From the NCBI GenBank assembly GCA_030267965.1, contig BRYA01000258.1:1-17633 (forward strand): a DNA stretch of 17,633 nucleotides. The letters run 5' to 3'. The stretch comes from Triparma columacea (Eukaryota > Sar > Bolidophyceae > Parmales > Triparmaceae). The notes under the pieces were generated by a model that saw only the letters and a program-made list of their open reading frames with translations, ran no database searches and was not told the DNA's origin. Below, piece after piece: positions 1 to 8,811 of this stretch; the first letter of the stretch is position 1, and the number at the start of each line of letters is the position of its first letter. A program made the position numbers and the translations under genes.

Positions 1-102
1 ACCATGCTTTTTCACCCCCAAAAACGTACTTCATGGTTACTTCATTTTGAGCCAGGGCAAAAATGGCAAAATCCATTCATCAATTCCAAGAGAGCCAGAT
101 AG
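1..102 (+). CDS. possible 3' end of a plus-strand gene (partial)
   Basis: The frame that contains ATG at 4 is open from the left edge to a TAG at 100-102 and encodes about 33 residues. The stretch TSWLLHFEPGQKWQNP looks protein-like and weakly recalls the SWxLxFEP segment of the NDUFS4/ETC complex I family. That resemblance is from memory, and the family's following GWTS block is absent. The stop lies 11 bp from the stop of the minus-strand aureochrome, which fits the convergent layout of the rest of the window. A chance open frame of this length is quite possible. Confidence 0.22.
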   Translation, partial: TMLFHPQKRTSWLLHFEPGQKWQNPFINSKRAR

Positions 103-113
103 CCACCATCTGA

Positions 114-1866
114 CTATTTATTGATGAGTGGAAGTACCTGATTAACTTTCCTTTCGAGTTTCTCCATGCTATCAGCTGGTTGTATGGGGCACTGCACCCC
201 AACGTAGTTGACGATCTCGTTCTGTGGTGACGTGGTTGGGGATTGCGTTAGTGTCTAAAATTGCCGTACTCCTCCCTTTTTTTGTCCATTCTCACCTTCT
301 CGTCCCTAAGGGCGGCGACAAAGAACTGGTTCCAAAACGGAGTGCCGTCCGAGCGGTAGTTCAGGAGACAAACCGATGCGTCGTTGCCGCTGCGCACAGG
401 GGAGGGGGGGAGGTGCGAAGATTGGAGTTAGTACGTTAGATGCGGAGACTTATGATTGGGGGGGTGGACCATTCTTACGTTTCGACGGCCTTCCTGATGA
501 CCTCGACGGCGGCAGGATCGGTCCCTGGGCCTTGCAGGAACCTGCAATTTCGGCCCAGGACCTGCTCCCTTGTGTAACCTGTCAGGTTGAAGAATCCTGG
601 GCTTGCGAAGACTATGGGATTGTCCGGGAGCCTCGGGTCCGAAAGGACAAAGTTCTGCTGCCCCATATTCAAAGATGCAATCAGGTTGAAATCACTCTCA
701 TCCAAAACTGCCTCGGGCCTCTCCTTGCCCTTCTGGTTGGTCGGGAGGTCGTCAAAAAGCTCATTATTCCCGCAGCATTCCTGGAGGATTTTTGGCGCCT
801 TTGACGGCAGGCTCTTTTGTATCTGCAGTCTTAAATTCTTGTTCTCCTCCTGTAGGCCCCTGACCTCCTCTTGCAACGACTCGAGGAGGAACTTCTTGCG
901 GACCCGACTACGCTTCGCGTGCTCTCTGTTGCGCAGGCGCCTCTCAGCCACGGCCTTCTTACTGCTGTCCTCGTCTGAGGTGGGAGATGGCGCGGCGGGT
1001 AGGCCCACGTCAGCCGCTCGGCGCTTTTTCGAAGACGAGGTTGAGGACGACGCGGAGGCGGTGGCCGCCGGAGGCGGGTGTCGGGACATGTTAGCAGGGT
1101 ACGGGTTGTTGTAGGGGTACGGGTTGTTGTTACTCGGGACGTACTGTTGCTGGGGTGGCTGTTGCCTCTGCATGCTGGTCATCCCAGGGACCTGAATGGG
1201 AGGCTGCGCAAGGGGGGGGGGAGTTTAGATTGAAGCAGAGCAATTTCGTTCCATACCGCTTAATCTCACTTGCTGGTACCCTAACGTGTAGGGCTGCTCC
1301 AAGCCAAATATCCGGCCGCGACCCACGTAGGGAAGGTTCAGCATTGTGGGGACCCCGGTGGAGGCCTCATGGGATGTGTGCCATTGAGTGGTTATGCCGC
1401 GTCCAACTGGGAGGTCGGAAGTGAAAGTCCTGGGGGCAGGCACAGGATTGGCAGCGGCAGAGGCGCCAGAGGCTGGGAACGATGGGATGAGGGGGGAGGA
1501 GGGGGGAGGAGGGGGGAGGAGGGGGTCAGTATTGCGACATGCGGCGTGCAAGGGAAGACTCTTATGCGCAGCAGCCTCTATACGCGGAAGCCTCTATATG
1601 TGACGTATCTATCCTCTCAATAAGGCAAAATGAAGTCCGAACCTTCCCCCCTCACCTGCTGCAACTGGAGCACCTGTCTGGGGCATATCGGCAGCAGTGT
1701 CAGTCCAGTCCTCCAAAAAGTAGTCAGAAAAGATCGAAGTGAGATCGATATCCTCTTTGGCTGTCTTGGAAGGAGCAAAAAGGGGCCTCATTTGACTGCC
1801 ACTTATTTGCCCACTTATTTGACCACTTTCAGCGAATAAGGAGGAGATGTTGTCGTTGTTAGACAT
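114..1866 (-). CDS. AUREO: aureochrome (bZIP-LOV blue-light photoreceptor transcription factor)
   Basis: Aureochromes are nuclear blue-light receptors that bind DNA through a bZIP and sense light through a flavin-binding LOV domain. Five exons join in frame: 1656-1866, 1270-1472, 479-1191, 296-389 and 114-221, giving 442 residues. The bZIP lies at about residues 216-266; its basic region reads [13 protein letters not shown] and a leucine-type coiled coil follows. The LOV domain spans about 305-420. It contains GRNCRFLQ with the photoactive cysteine at about residue 354, the flavin-contacting [12 protein letters not shown] segment, and NYVGVQ with the conserved glutamine at about 417. The order bZIP then LOV, the reverse of most effector-LOV proteins, is diagnostic. 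The first 210 residues are low-complexity (Ser, Pro, Gln, Asn) with an acidic patch around [16 protein letters not shown] that could be an activation region. Splice phases match at all four junctions (donors GTGAGG, GTGAGA, GTAAGA, GTGAGA). I cannot assign the AUREO1 or AUREO2 subtype. Confidence 0.93.
1473..1655 (-). repeat. aureochrome intron 1 with 10-bp tandem G-rich repeats
   Basis: The unit GGGGGGAGGA occurs three times in a row at 1491-1520 (plus strand), followed by more G. On the coding strand it is a C/T-rich tract just before the acceptor of the first aureochrome intron. It probably serves as an extended polypyrimidine tract and is likely length-variable. Confidence 0.7.
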
Positions 1867-2545
1867 TCTGGATAACTCTATTGGGTCTATAACCTTAATA
1901 TATACAAATATGGGAGTAATAGAGTATTGTTGGGGGAGACAGGCGATTTCAGGCGATGTCAGCTACTTGGTGAGGAGGAAATTGGCTGGCCTAAATATTC
2001 ACTCCCGACCGGGCAGTCAAGTAAGGAGAATGTGAGGAAGCAGGGGCCTCAATACGAAGACTATTGCAGTGTCAGCGAGAGATTAGATTATGGCAGAGAA
2101 GATTAAACTATCAACAGTATATATTAACGTAGCAGCAGCAGCAAAACCTTCCTATACTGCAACTATTCACTCTGCTCTTTTCAGCCAAGGATTGCCTCAA
2201 CCCCAAAGTCAACCCCAAATTCAACAAGATCTTATTCTAGTTTTAATTCTATTGGAAGCCTTTCACTCGCTCATTCATTCACTCACTCTCTATCTATCAA
2301 TCTATCTCGAAAGGCGACTCGAGCGTGATAAATGTCGCGCCGTCTGCAAGAATACCAAATTTGAGCGCCTCTTTTCGGTTTGCTACGCACATAATGACGC
2401 AGGTATTTTGATAAAAATTGGTTTCGTGGAGGGAACTCGTGACGACACGGTGGTTAAAATGCGCAACCACTCGTCTGCGAAATTTTGTGAGAAACTCTGG
2501 GAGAAACAGAAACACATTGACAACAAGGTTGCAAAATTTCCATGG
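1867..2545. promoter_or_regulatory. divergent promoter region, aureochrome / 2H phosphoesterase
   Basis: This interval separates the aureochrome start (minus) from the likely start of the 2H gene (plus). The 11-mer GTATATATTAA occurs once on each strand: 1895-1905 on the minus strand, about 30-40 bp before the aureochrome ATG, and 2117-2127 on the plus strand. Both are candidate TATA elements. A short-period T/C/A-rich tract (TCAT, TCAC and CTAT units) lies at about 2264-2309. The frame leading into the 2H gene has no stop from 2090 onward, so part of this interval could be coding. No other gene is visible. Confidence 0.45.
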
Positions 2546-3503
2546 ATGCAGGTGTCAGCCAGTCGCATCTTTCTCTGCACATTGTTGTTTCCGCTCCTTC
2601 GAACCCGTGGTCTCCCTGAGTACCGTGTGTGCTCCTCTCGAGGGCTTTCAAGCATGAGTGGGATGAGGTTGTCGGGGAATGCTGAACCTGGAAGCGATGA
2701 GAAACTGATTCACACGTCTTCTCTCGCCTTGATTCCAGATCCTTTTGGTTGGGATCCTATTCAGAAGCTAAGGGAGCAATATAGAGATGCTGGATTGTTT
2801 CGATGGCCTCCTCACATCAATCTCATCTACCCCTTCGTGCTGCCCCAGAACCATTGCAATATGGTTGAAAGGCTTTCAGAGGTGAAGGGTGGCTCTTTCT
2901 CTGAGCCTTTCGATGTGTCCTTTTCGAGCGACGAGATTGGCGTGTTCGGGGGTCCTTCAAGGGGTGTGTTGTGGTTACGGCCTGAGTCTGGTGGGAGGAT
3001 CGAAGCGCTGCATGCTGATATAGTCAAAGGTGAGGCGCGATTGGTTGTGTGGGGTTAGGTTGGATTCGGTTCTGCAGCTAATCCTTCCCCCCTTCCCCCC
3101 TTCCCCCCCTTCCCCCCTTCTCCACACAGCTCTCAACCTCCCAAATCTTCCTCAACGACCCTTTGTCCCTCACTTGACAATCTCACATTTCGAGTCTCGT
3201 GACGAGGCCGAGAAGGCCAGGAACGAAATTATAGCCGCCGGCGACGAGGCCTTCCCGCGGCTTACATTTACTTGCGATCGGTTGGCCATGCTTCAGAGGA
3301 ATGGCGCATCTGGCCAATTTTTTTGCAACCAAGAATTCTTACTCGGGGGGGGGGGGGCAAATTCGGGGGAGGGGGGCGGTGGACCCTGGGAGATGCCGTA
3401 CCACTACCCAGGGATGCCCAAGGAGGAGTTCGATTGGCTGCCGAGAGTTAGAGGGGACCTTAATGCGAGGAGACGAAGGAATAAGCACAAGAAGGGGAAG
3501 TGA
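2546..3503 (+). CDS. 2H phosphoesterase (LigT / AKAP7-like, 2'-5' RNA ligase superfamily)
   Basis: The 2H superfamily hydrolyses or ligates cyclic or 2'-5' phosphodiester bonds in RNA and nucleotides, using two H-x-[ST] motifs. Exons 2546-3029 and 3130-3503 join in phase (donor GTGAGG, acceptor CACAG) to give 285 residues from the chosen start. Motif 1 is PHINLIYPF (His at about 90) and motif 2 is PHLTISHF (His at about 176), spaced as expected. Motif 1 has Asn where Ser/Thr is usual. The C-terminus is Gly-rich and then strongly basic (RRRRNKHKKGK). Starting at 2546 gives an N-terminus, MQVSASRIFLCTLLFPLLR, that resembles a signal or mitochondrial presequence. A start at 2654 (MSGMRLSG) would give a 249-residue cytosolic form, and the frame is open further upstream to 2090. 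The substrate is unknown. A 13-base G run lies in exon 2 at 3345-3357. Confidence 0.8.
3030..3129 (+). repeat. C-rich tract in the 2H gene intron
   Basis: About 36 bases before the acceptor of this 100-bp intron (3084-3120) consist of CCCCCCTT-type units in tandem. This is the clearest example of the C-rich pyrimidine tracts seen before acceptors across the window. Confidence 0.6.
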
Positions 3504-3555
3504 AGCGGGGGCAATATAGTGTAAAGTGTGTTTGATGTTCTTCCCATACTTGTCA

Positions 3556-6500
3556 TTAACCTAAGTAGTATTCCTTCATCTCCCCCTTCACAATTAATCT
3601 CCTAGCGTCCGTCGCCAAGTCCCACCCCTTATTTTCCAGCTGCTTCAAGATGTCCGCCACTCGCATCAGCACCCTCGCCACGTCTCCTTCCATCCTCCCG
3701 CTTCCCTCCACCACATCCTCCCAGTCCTCCTCCCCCCCCGCCCACACCATGACGAGGTCAGCGTTCCTGCTGTCCAAGTTGCACTCGTTCTCCCTCACGT
3801 TCACTCCCTCCTCGACCTGCGCGTTGTAAACCCCGTCGCTGACCTCGGCGGCCATCATGAGCGCCTCGTTGACCTCCGAGCTTGAAGTCTCAAATAAGCC
3901 TCCCTCGGGATTCTCCCCAGCCATGCAGCTCACGTAGCCGGCAAACTCCTCTGGGGTCATTTGGCTAATCTTCGCCGCCAGCTCCCTCCTGAGGTCCTCC
4001 CCCCTGTCCCCCCCCTTCCCGTCCCCCACCTCCCCCAAGCACGCCGCCATGTGGAGAGGGTTGTTTGCACTGATCCTCCTGACCTCCTCCCCCTCCTCCG
4101 TCTCCTTGTATATCACTACGCCGTCCTCGTCTACCCCAACGCCCCCGTCCTCGATGCACTTGTATCTCTCGAGCACCCTAATCAGGGCCAGGTACTGGGG
4201 TTGGGGGGGGGGGGCAAGGAGCGGGGGAGGTTAGCTATAAGGCGTCAAGGCAACAAAGCACAAGGCAACAAAGCACAAGGCAACAAAGCAATGAGTGCGG
4301 CTAGTTCTCAACCTCACCTCCTCCCATACTTCCCCCCCCTCCTCCCCCTTCCCCTTCTCCTCCTTCTTCTTCTCCTTCCCCTTGGCTCTCTTGGTGGCCC
4401 TGGCAAGCTCCTTTTCCCCCTCCACCTCTTTCTGGAACACCCTCTTCACCACTTCCCCCGTGACATCGCCCTCCCCTATAAGCCTGTCGAGGTCGATCCT
4501 TAGGAGTTCGTCCGTCACCTTCATTTCGTTGAGGCGGCTCGCGACCTGCTCGATGAAGCACGCCCTGAGCTCCCTCTCCCTTTCCCCCAGCCACTCCTCG
4601 ATCTCCCCCTCCTCCCCCTCCTCCTTGAGGTACTCCCTCGTCTTCCTCCCCTCCACCACCTTCCTTTTAACGCCCTGGTACTTCTTGATCTCCTTCTCCA
4701 TCCCCCCCGCATCCCCTAGCAGAACCTCCTTCACCCAGTTCCTAGCGTTCCCGCACCTCAGCGTCGCGTCCCTCATCGTCTTCGCAGCCTGCGCCTCCCT
4801 GACCCTGTCGATTACCGTCGTCCCGCCGCCTCCCGCGCCCTCCGCAGCCCCCTCCTCCCCCCCCTCCCCCCCCAAAAACGTCCCAAAGTTCATTTCCACG
4901 AGCTTCCTCATTCCCCCCCTCCTCCTAACCCCCGCCATGGCCAGGCCGTACCTAACGCTGAAGCAGCTCTCCACCCTCTCCGTCTCCCCCTCCAGCAACG
5001 TCTTGATCGTCGTGAGTTTGTCCCTCCTCCCCGGTACAACCAGGCAGTGTCCAACATTGTCGATTCCCCTCCTCCCCGCCCTCCCCGCTATCTGCCTTAC
5101 CTCAGTCCTGCTTATATCAGCCCACCCTTCATCCCCCCTCTTCCTCATGCCCATAACAACCGCCGTCCTACACGGTAGATTAACCCCCGCCGCCAGGGTC
5201 GTTGTTGCGAACAGAACGGGCAGGACACGTTCCTTGAACATGCGTTCGACGAGGGCCCTGTGGGGTCCGACCATACCTGCGTGGTGGTAGTGTACCCCCT
5301 TCATTAACATCTTTACCTGTCCCTCCGTAAGTCTAAGTCCCCCCCCCTGTTGTGCCTCTGTGATGAGTTCGTCCGCGAGAGACGCTTGAGGACCGTCGAG
5401 GAGACTGAGGTCGGAACCTGGACCGTCTAACCATGAGCTGATGGAATCAGCACCATCCTCGCAACCCTTCCTGCTGAAAACGAACAAGATCCCTGGTAAT
5501 TTATCCCCCTCTTTAAGGTACCTAACAATGCCCCCAAGGTCGGGAGGTCCAGTGTTCCTCTTCCTAGGTTTCCTAGCCTCCCTGGCTAAGTCTGGGTTTA
5601 GGCTTTTCCCTCTAAACTTCCTCCCCTCCCCATCCCCGAATCCTCCTTTCCCCCTTCCCCCCCTCTCCCCCCCCCCCTCCATCCCTCCCCCTCCCCCCCC
5701 AATTTCGTTCTTCCCCCCCGGTCCAGCGTCAGGGTCAACAAAAACGCTTTTACCTCTCCTCCCATCCCACCATTCCCACCTCAATCCCACCGCTCTAACT
5801 TTCTCTTCAACTCTCTCGACCCTACCCCCTCTAACGTTTTCAGCCCATTTAGTAACTTCCATATAATTTGTCATAGTCGCAGTTAAAAAACACATCGGCA
5901 CGTCCCTGTTCGCCAGTATAACAACCTCCTGAATAGCTGAGCCCCGACCTCTTTCACCTAAATATTGAAACTCATCAATACATACACCTACTACGTCTTT
6001 ACCGCCCATTTTACAATCACCATAAAGCGCGTTTCTTAAACACTCTGTCGTGCATACAACGACTTTCGTAGAGGAGGAGAGGTTTAATGAACCTTCTCCT
6101 GTTACCATGGCTACCCCTAAAGTTGGGAATATGGATTTAATTTGGTGGTATTTCTCGCTTACTATACTCTTTAATGGTGCGGTGTATACTACGACACCTG
6201 GGTAGGAATGGTAGACGAGATTGTTTGATAGTTTTGATATGAAGGTGTAGGCTATTGTTGATTTACCTGTACCTGTTGGTGCTAGGGCTAGGAGAGTGTA
6301 GGGGGGTTGTGGGGGGGTGGAGGAGGGGTTTGAGGTGGTTGTAAATCTGGGGGATATTAAGCAGTTTTTTGAGATTGAATTTGAGGCTTGTTTTTGGAAG
6401 GTTGATAGCGAGTATGGTGGGGTGTAGGGTTTGAATATCTTGTTGTTGTTGTTGTATGTTGGGCGTGTTATTTTTTGTGTTGTTTGTTGTGTTGTTTGTT

Positions 6501-6852
6501 GATTGAATTCTTCCCTATTTTCTTCCTTCATTTCTTCACTAATTTCTTCGCTAAATTCTTCAGGAGAATGGCTGAAGAGCTTGGAATTATAAAGGGTTCC
6601 TAATGGTTTAAATGATGATGAATGTGTTTGGTGTGAAGGGGTTGTTAATACATTGGAGAAAGTATTCCAATTTGATGTTGAAGAATGTGATACATACAAA
6701 CGTGTTGAACGTGTCGATGAAGGTGTTAACGCATGCGTTGTTGGTAACAGTGGAGTAGTGGGTGATATAATGAGAAGGAAAAGGCAAAGTGTGAGGGTAA
6801 ATGAGGCAAAGAAAGACACATTAACGAGGGAAGAGGGGAAAGATGTGATCAT
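3556..6852 (-). CDS. Ski2-like DExH RNA helicase, probably plastid-targeted (ISE2/HelY-like)
   Basis: Ski2-like helicases unwind RNA for processing and decay; ISE2 is the chloroplast member in plants. Exons 4318-6852 and 3556-4194 join in phase 0 to encode 1057 residues. Visible motifs: Q-like LSTFQKQA (149), motif I APTGTGKS (191), Ia YTAPLKS, Ib TTECLRN (268), motif II DEFQ (293), motif III LTAT (323), IV FVFSRKG, HHAGM (523), V TTTLAAGVNLP (550) and VI QIAGRAGRRGID (587). Exon 2 encodes a DSHCT-like C-terminal domain (PEEFAGYVS, then EGDVARVLMRVADILKQL). The N-terminus has a hydrophobic segment (about 11-35) ending THA-LTPS, then a Ser/Thr-rich, acid-poor stretch. This resembles a heterokont bipartite plastid leader with Leu at +1. 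Oddities: motif II is DEFQ rather than DEVH/DEIH; a Gly-rich insert lies at about 378-415; the first 180 codons are AT-rich while the rest is GC-rich. The 3' end faces the 2H gene with 52 bp between stops. Confidence 0.9.
4246..4290. repeat. three perfect 15-bp direct repeats in the helicase intron
   Basis: CAAGGCAACAAAGCA occurs at 4246-4260, 4261-4275 and 4276-4290 without mismatch, inside the 123-bp helicase intron (4195-4317). A C run lies between the repeats and the acceptor on the coding strand. Retaining the intron would add about 28 residues, including CFVAL repeats, and then a stop. Confidence 0.85.
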
Positions 6853-7600
6853 ATTTGGCTCAATTCGGACTTATATTGCTGTATGAATGGATTTATGTGT
6901 AACAAAGTGTGATTGTGATGTGATTATAATAATTGTATGGGAATTATACCGTCAAATGAAGGAGGGAAGAGGCTGACTAAATGAGCTTGAGATTGAGGAG
7001 GAAAGTTGGGGGGATCTAATCTTTTCACCAAAGAAGTTGCTAAATTATCCTAAACCACTACTTTTGATGACTTCGGCGCCAAAGAGACTGTTGCACATGC
7101 GCTCATTGCTTTCAGATTAAATAAAACAGGACGGTCAACAACGTTAAGGCTGTGTTATTAATGTTATTAATTTAATTAATGTCCTATTTCTTAAAAGGCA
7201 GCGTCGTTAACGTAATTTTTGCAATGTTCCGGTGCAACATAGGGAGCCTGCGATATGGTCCAAATATGAGCAGTAAGGAATATCGTTTTGTTTTCCAAAA
7301 TGCCCCAAGTAAAATGGATATTTGAAGGATATATGAAGGAGGATCCAGTAAACCTCAACAGAAATCCGAACACACTCCAGGCACACAAATCAATCTATCC
7401 CAATCCACATCATCAAAACCTCATTAAAAAGAACATCATATATACGTCATAATACACTTAAATACACATTATATACCACCATTTATCGTCCATATACTAC
7501 ACACACACACACACACTACAACTTATCAGCACAATAAGCGCAAATCTACCCAAATTAGAGGACCCTTCGACATTGACCCCAAATACTAAATTTTAATAGA
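6853..7600. promoter_or_regulatory. AT-rich divergent promoter region, helicase / Tim17-family gene
   Basis: This is the longest gene-free interval in the window, about 750 bp between two divergent start codons. It is AT-rich compared with its surroundings. It holds a tandem GTTATTAAT pair at 7154-7171 running into the palindrome TTAATTAA (7172-7179), and an (AC)9 microsatellite at 7499-7516. Small open frames here look like chance. I see no RNA gene. Confidence 0.5.
7499..7516. repeat. (AC)9 microsatellite
   Basis: Nine AC dinucleotides in a row, about 85 bp upstream of the start codon of the Tim17-family gene. Confidence 0.9.
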
Positions 7601-8635
7601 ATGTCATGGGCAATGGCACGTAAAACACCCTGGAAGAGCCTCTCCTTAGTAGAGTTCAACTCCACCCCTCCTCCCACCTCCGCAACAACCAAAACCAACA
7701 CAATGAATCCAAACTCAGAAGGCTCCTCTTCAAACTCCTCTTCAAACTCAAATGGTGGCCTTGTACAGGAAGGGACAGCGAAGAACAACACTGTGAAGAA
7801 GAAACACTACCTCTTGGGGTTACCCACGGCAAGGGAGGTGAGTAAAAGCTGGGTTTGAGAACAGTAAAGCTGTGTTGTGTGTGTTTGAGTTGTGTGTGTT
7901 TGAGTTGTGTGTGTTTGAGTTGTGTGTGTTTGAGTTGTGTGTGTTTGAGAACAGTAAAGCTGTTTGAGAACAGTAAAACTGTTTGAGAACAGTAAAGCTG
8001 TTTGAGAACAGTAAAGCTGTTTGAGAACAGTAAAGCTGTTTGAGAACAGTAAAGCTGTTTGAGAACAGTAAAGCTGTTTGAGAACAGTAAAGCTGTTTGA
8101 GAACGAGCAAGCAGAATCATTTACATAACCAGACTAATCTTACCCACCCACCACGACATCTTAACCCCCCTTACAATCAAACTCCCCCCCCCTCATCTAG
8201 TTCCTATGGACGGACTTGGGACGAAATTCCCTCTTCGGTCTTTCAGTCGGTGGAATAACCGGTTTAACCTTTGGTTTCATGGACGGTATGAAGCAGGTCC
8301 AAGATTCAACCTCCTTAAAGTCCCTCTCAAACTCCGCCAAGGGCGCCTTCATAATGCGAGGTACCGGAACTACGGGTATGATGTTCGGGGGTTTCTTTAC
8401 TGCTTTTCATGGACTTAAATATATCATACGTACATTATCTGACGCGGACGACGGACCACAGATAATTGGTGCAACGATGGCGAGTTTGGGAGGACTGGCT
8501 TACTACCAGAGGAGACTGGTTCCATATGGGATTATGCTTGTGGGGATGGACTCGTTCAATTTACTTTTCAGGGAAGAAGGGGAAACCAAAGGTATGAGAC
8601 CTGACGGGACCATGGCGGGGGACTCGAAGAAATAA
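7601..8635 (+). CDS. Tim17/Tim22/Tim23 (PRAT) family membrane protein
   Basis: This family forms mitochondrial inner-membrane (and some plastid) channels or complex I subunits with four helices. Exons 7601-7837 and 8201-8635 join in phase 0 (GAG then TTC) to give 223 residues. Exon 1 encodes a hydrophilic, Ser/Asn-rich N-terminus. Exon 2 holds four Gly-rich hydrophobic segments, at about 90-107, 127-155, 166-181 and 185-200. The PRAT signature start, G-x2-F-x10-R-x3-D, is met by GGFF...R156TLSD160, and Gly-rich spacing follows in the third helix (GATMASLGG). Whether it is a Tim22/Tim23 translocase subunit or a B14.7/NDUFA11-like complex I subunit cannot be decided. No presequence is obvious, as is usual for this family. 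The intron contains a large minisatellite. Confidence 0.72.
7857..8104. repeat. compound minisatellite in the Tim17-family intron
   Basis: Two unit types alternate inside the 363-bp intron. One copy of unit B starts at 7857. Five exact copies of the 15-bp unit A, GTTGTGTGTGTTTGA, follow at 7874-7948. Then come eight tandem copies of the 19-bp unit B, GAGAACAGTAAAGCTGTTT, at 7947-8098 (the second copy has one substitution), and a partial ninth. Each unit B contains AACAG-TAAAG-CTGTT, a 5-bp-stem hairpin. The repeats create a long spurious minus-strand open frame. Confidence 0.95.
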
Positions 8636-8811
8636 ATACACCGGCTTTACTTTATATTGGAATCACGTTTATTTGTTGAGGCGAAAAAGCACCAAGGCCT
8701 TTTGTTTCTCTTGTCCAGAGTAGGATCCATGACTTTCCCCCTCTGTTTCTTTATAACCCTTCCACCCCCCTCACGCAGGGTTAACTTCCTTTCGTCATGT
8801 AATCTGTGCGA

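Noticed and set aside
228..1606. TGACGT hexamers (228-233, 1601-1606) in aureochrome introns, matching the known aureochrome target
   Set aside because: A hexamer on either strand is expected several times in 17.6 kb by chance, and other copies lie inside unrelated coding exons (for example near 11918 and 15964).
2590..2612. tRNA-like B-box sequence (GGTTCGAA on the minus strand)
   Set aside because: The downstream bases do not complete a T-arm, no A-box or cloverleaf can be drawn, and it lies in the 2H coding exon.
4295..5290. 331-residue plus-strand open frame rich in Ser, Pro and Leu
   Set aside because: It is antisense to the conserved helicase core, has low complexity, and results from the GC-rich, stop-poor opposite strand.
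7191..7388. 65-residue minus-strand open frame in the helicase/Tim17 intergenic region
   Set aside because: It is short, matches no family, sits in an AT-rich promoter region and has no splice partner I could find.
7656..8120. Long minus-strand open frame with repeated FTVLKQLYCSQ-like units
   Set aside because: It is produced entirely by the intronic 15- and 19-bp repeats, whose periods keep frames open; it overlaps coding and intronic sequence of the Tim17-family gene.
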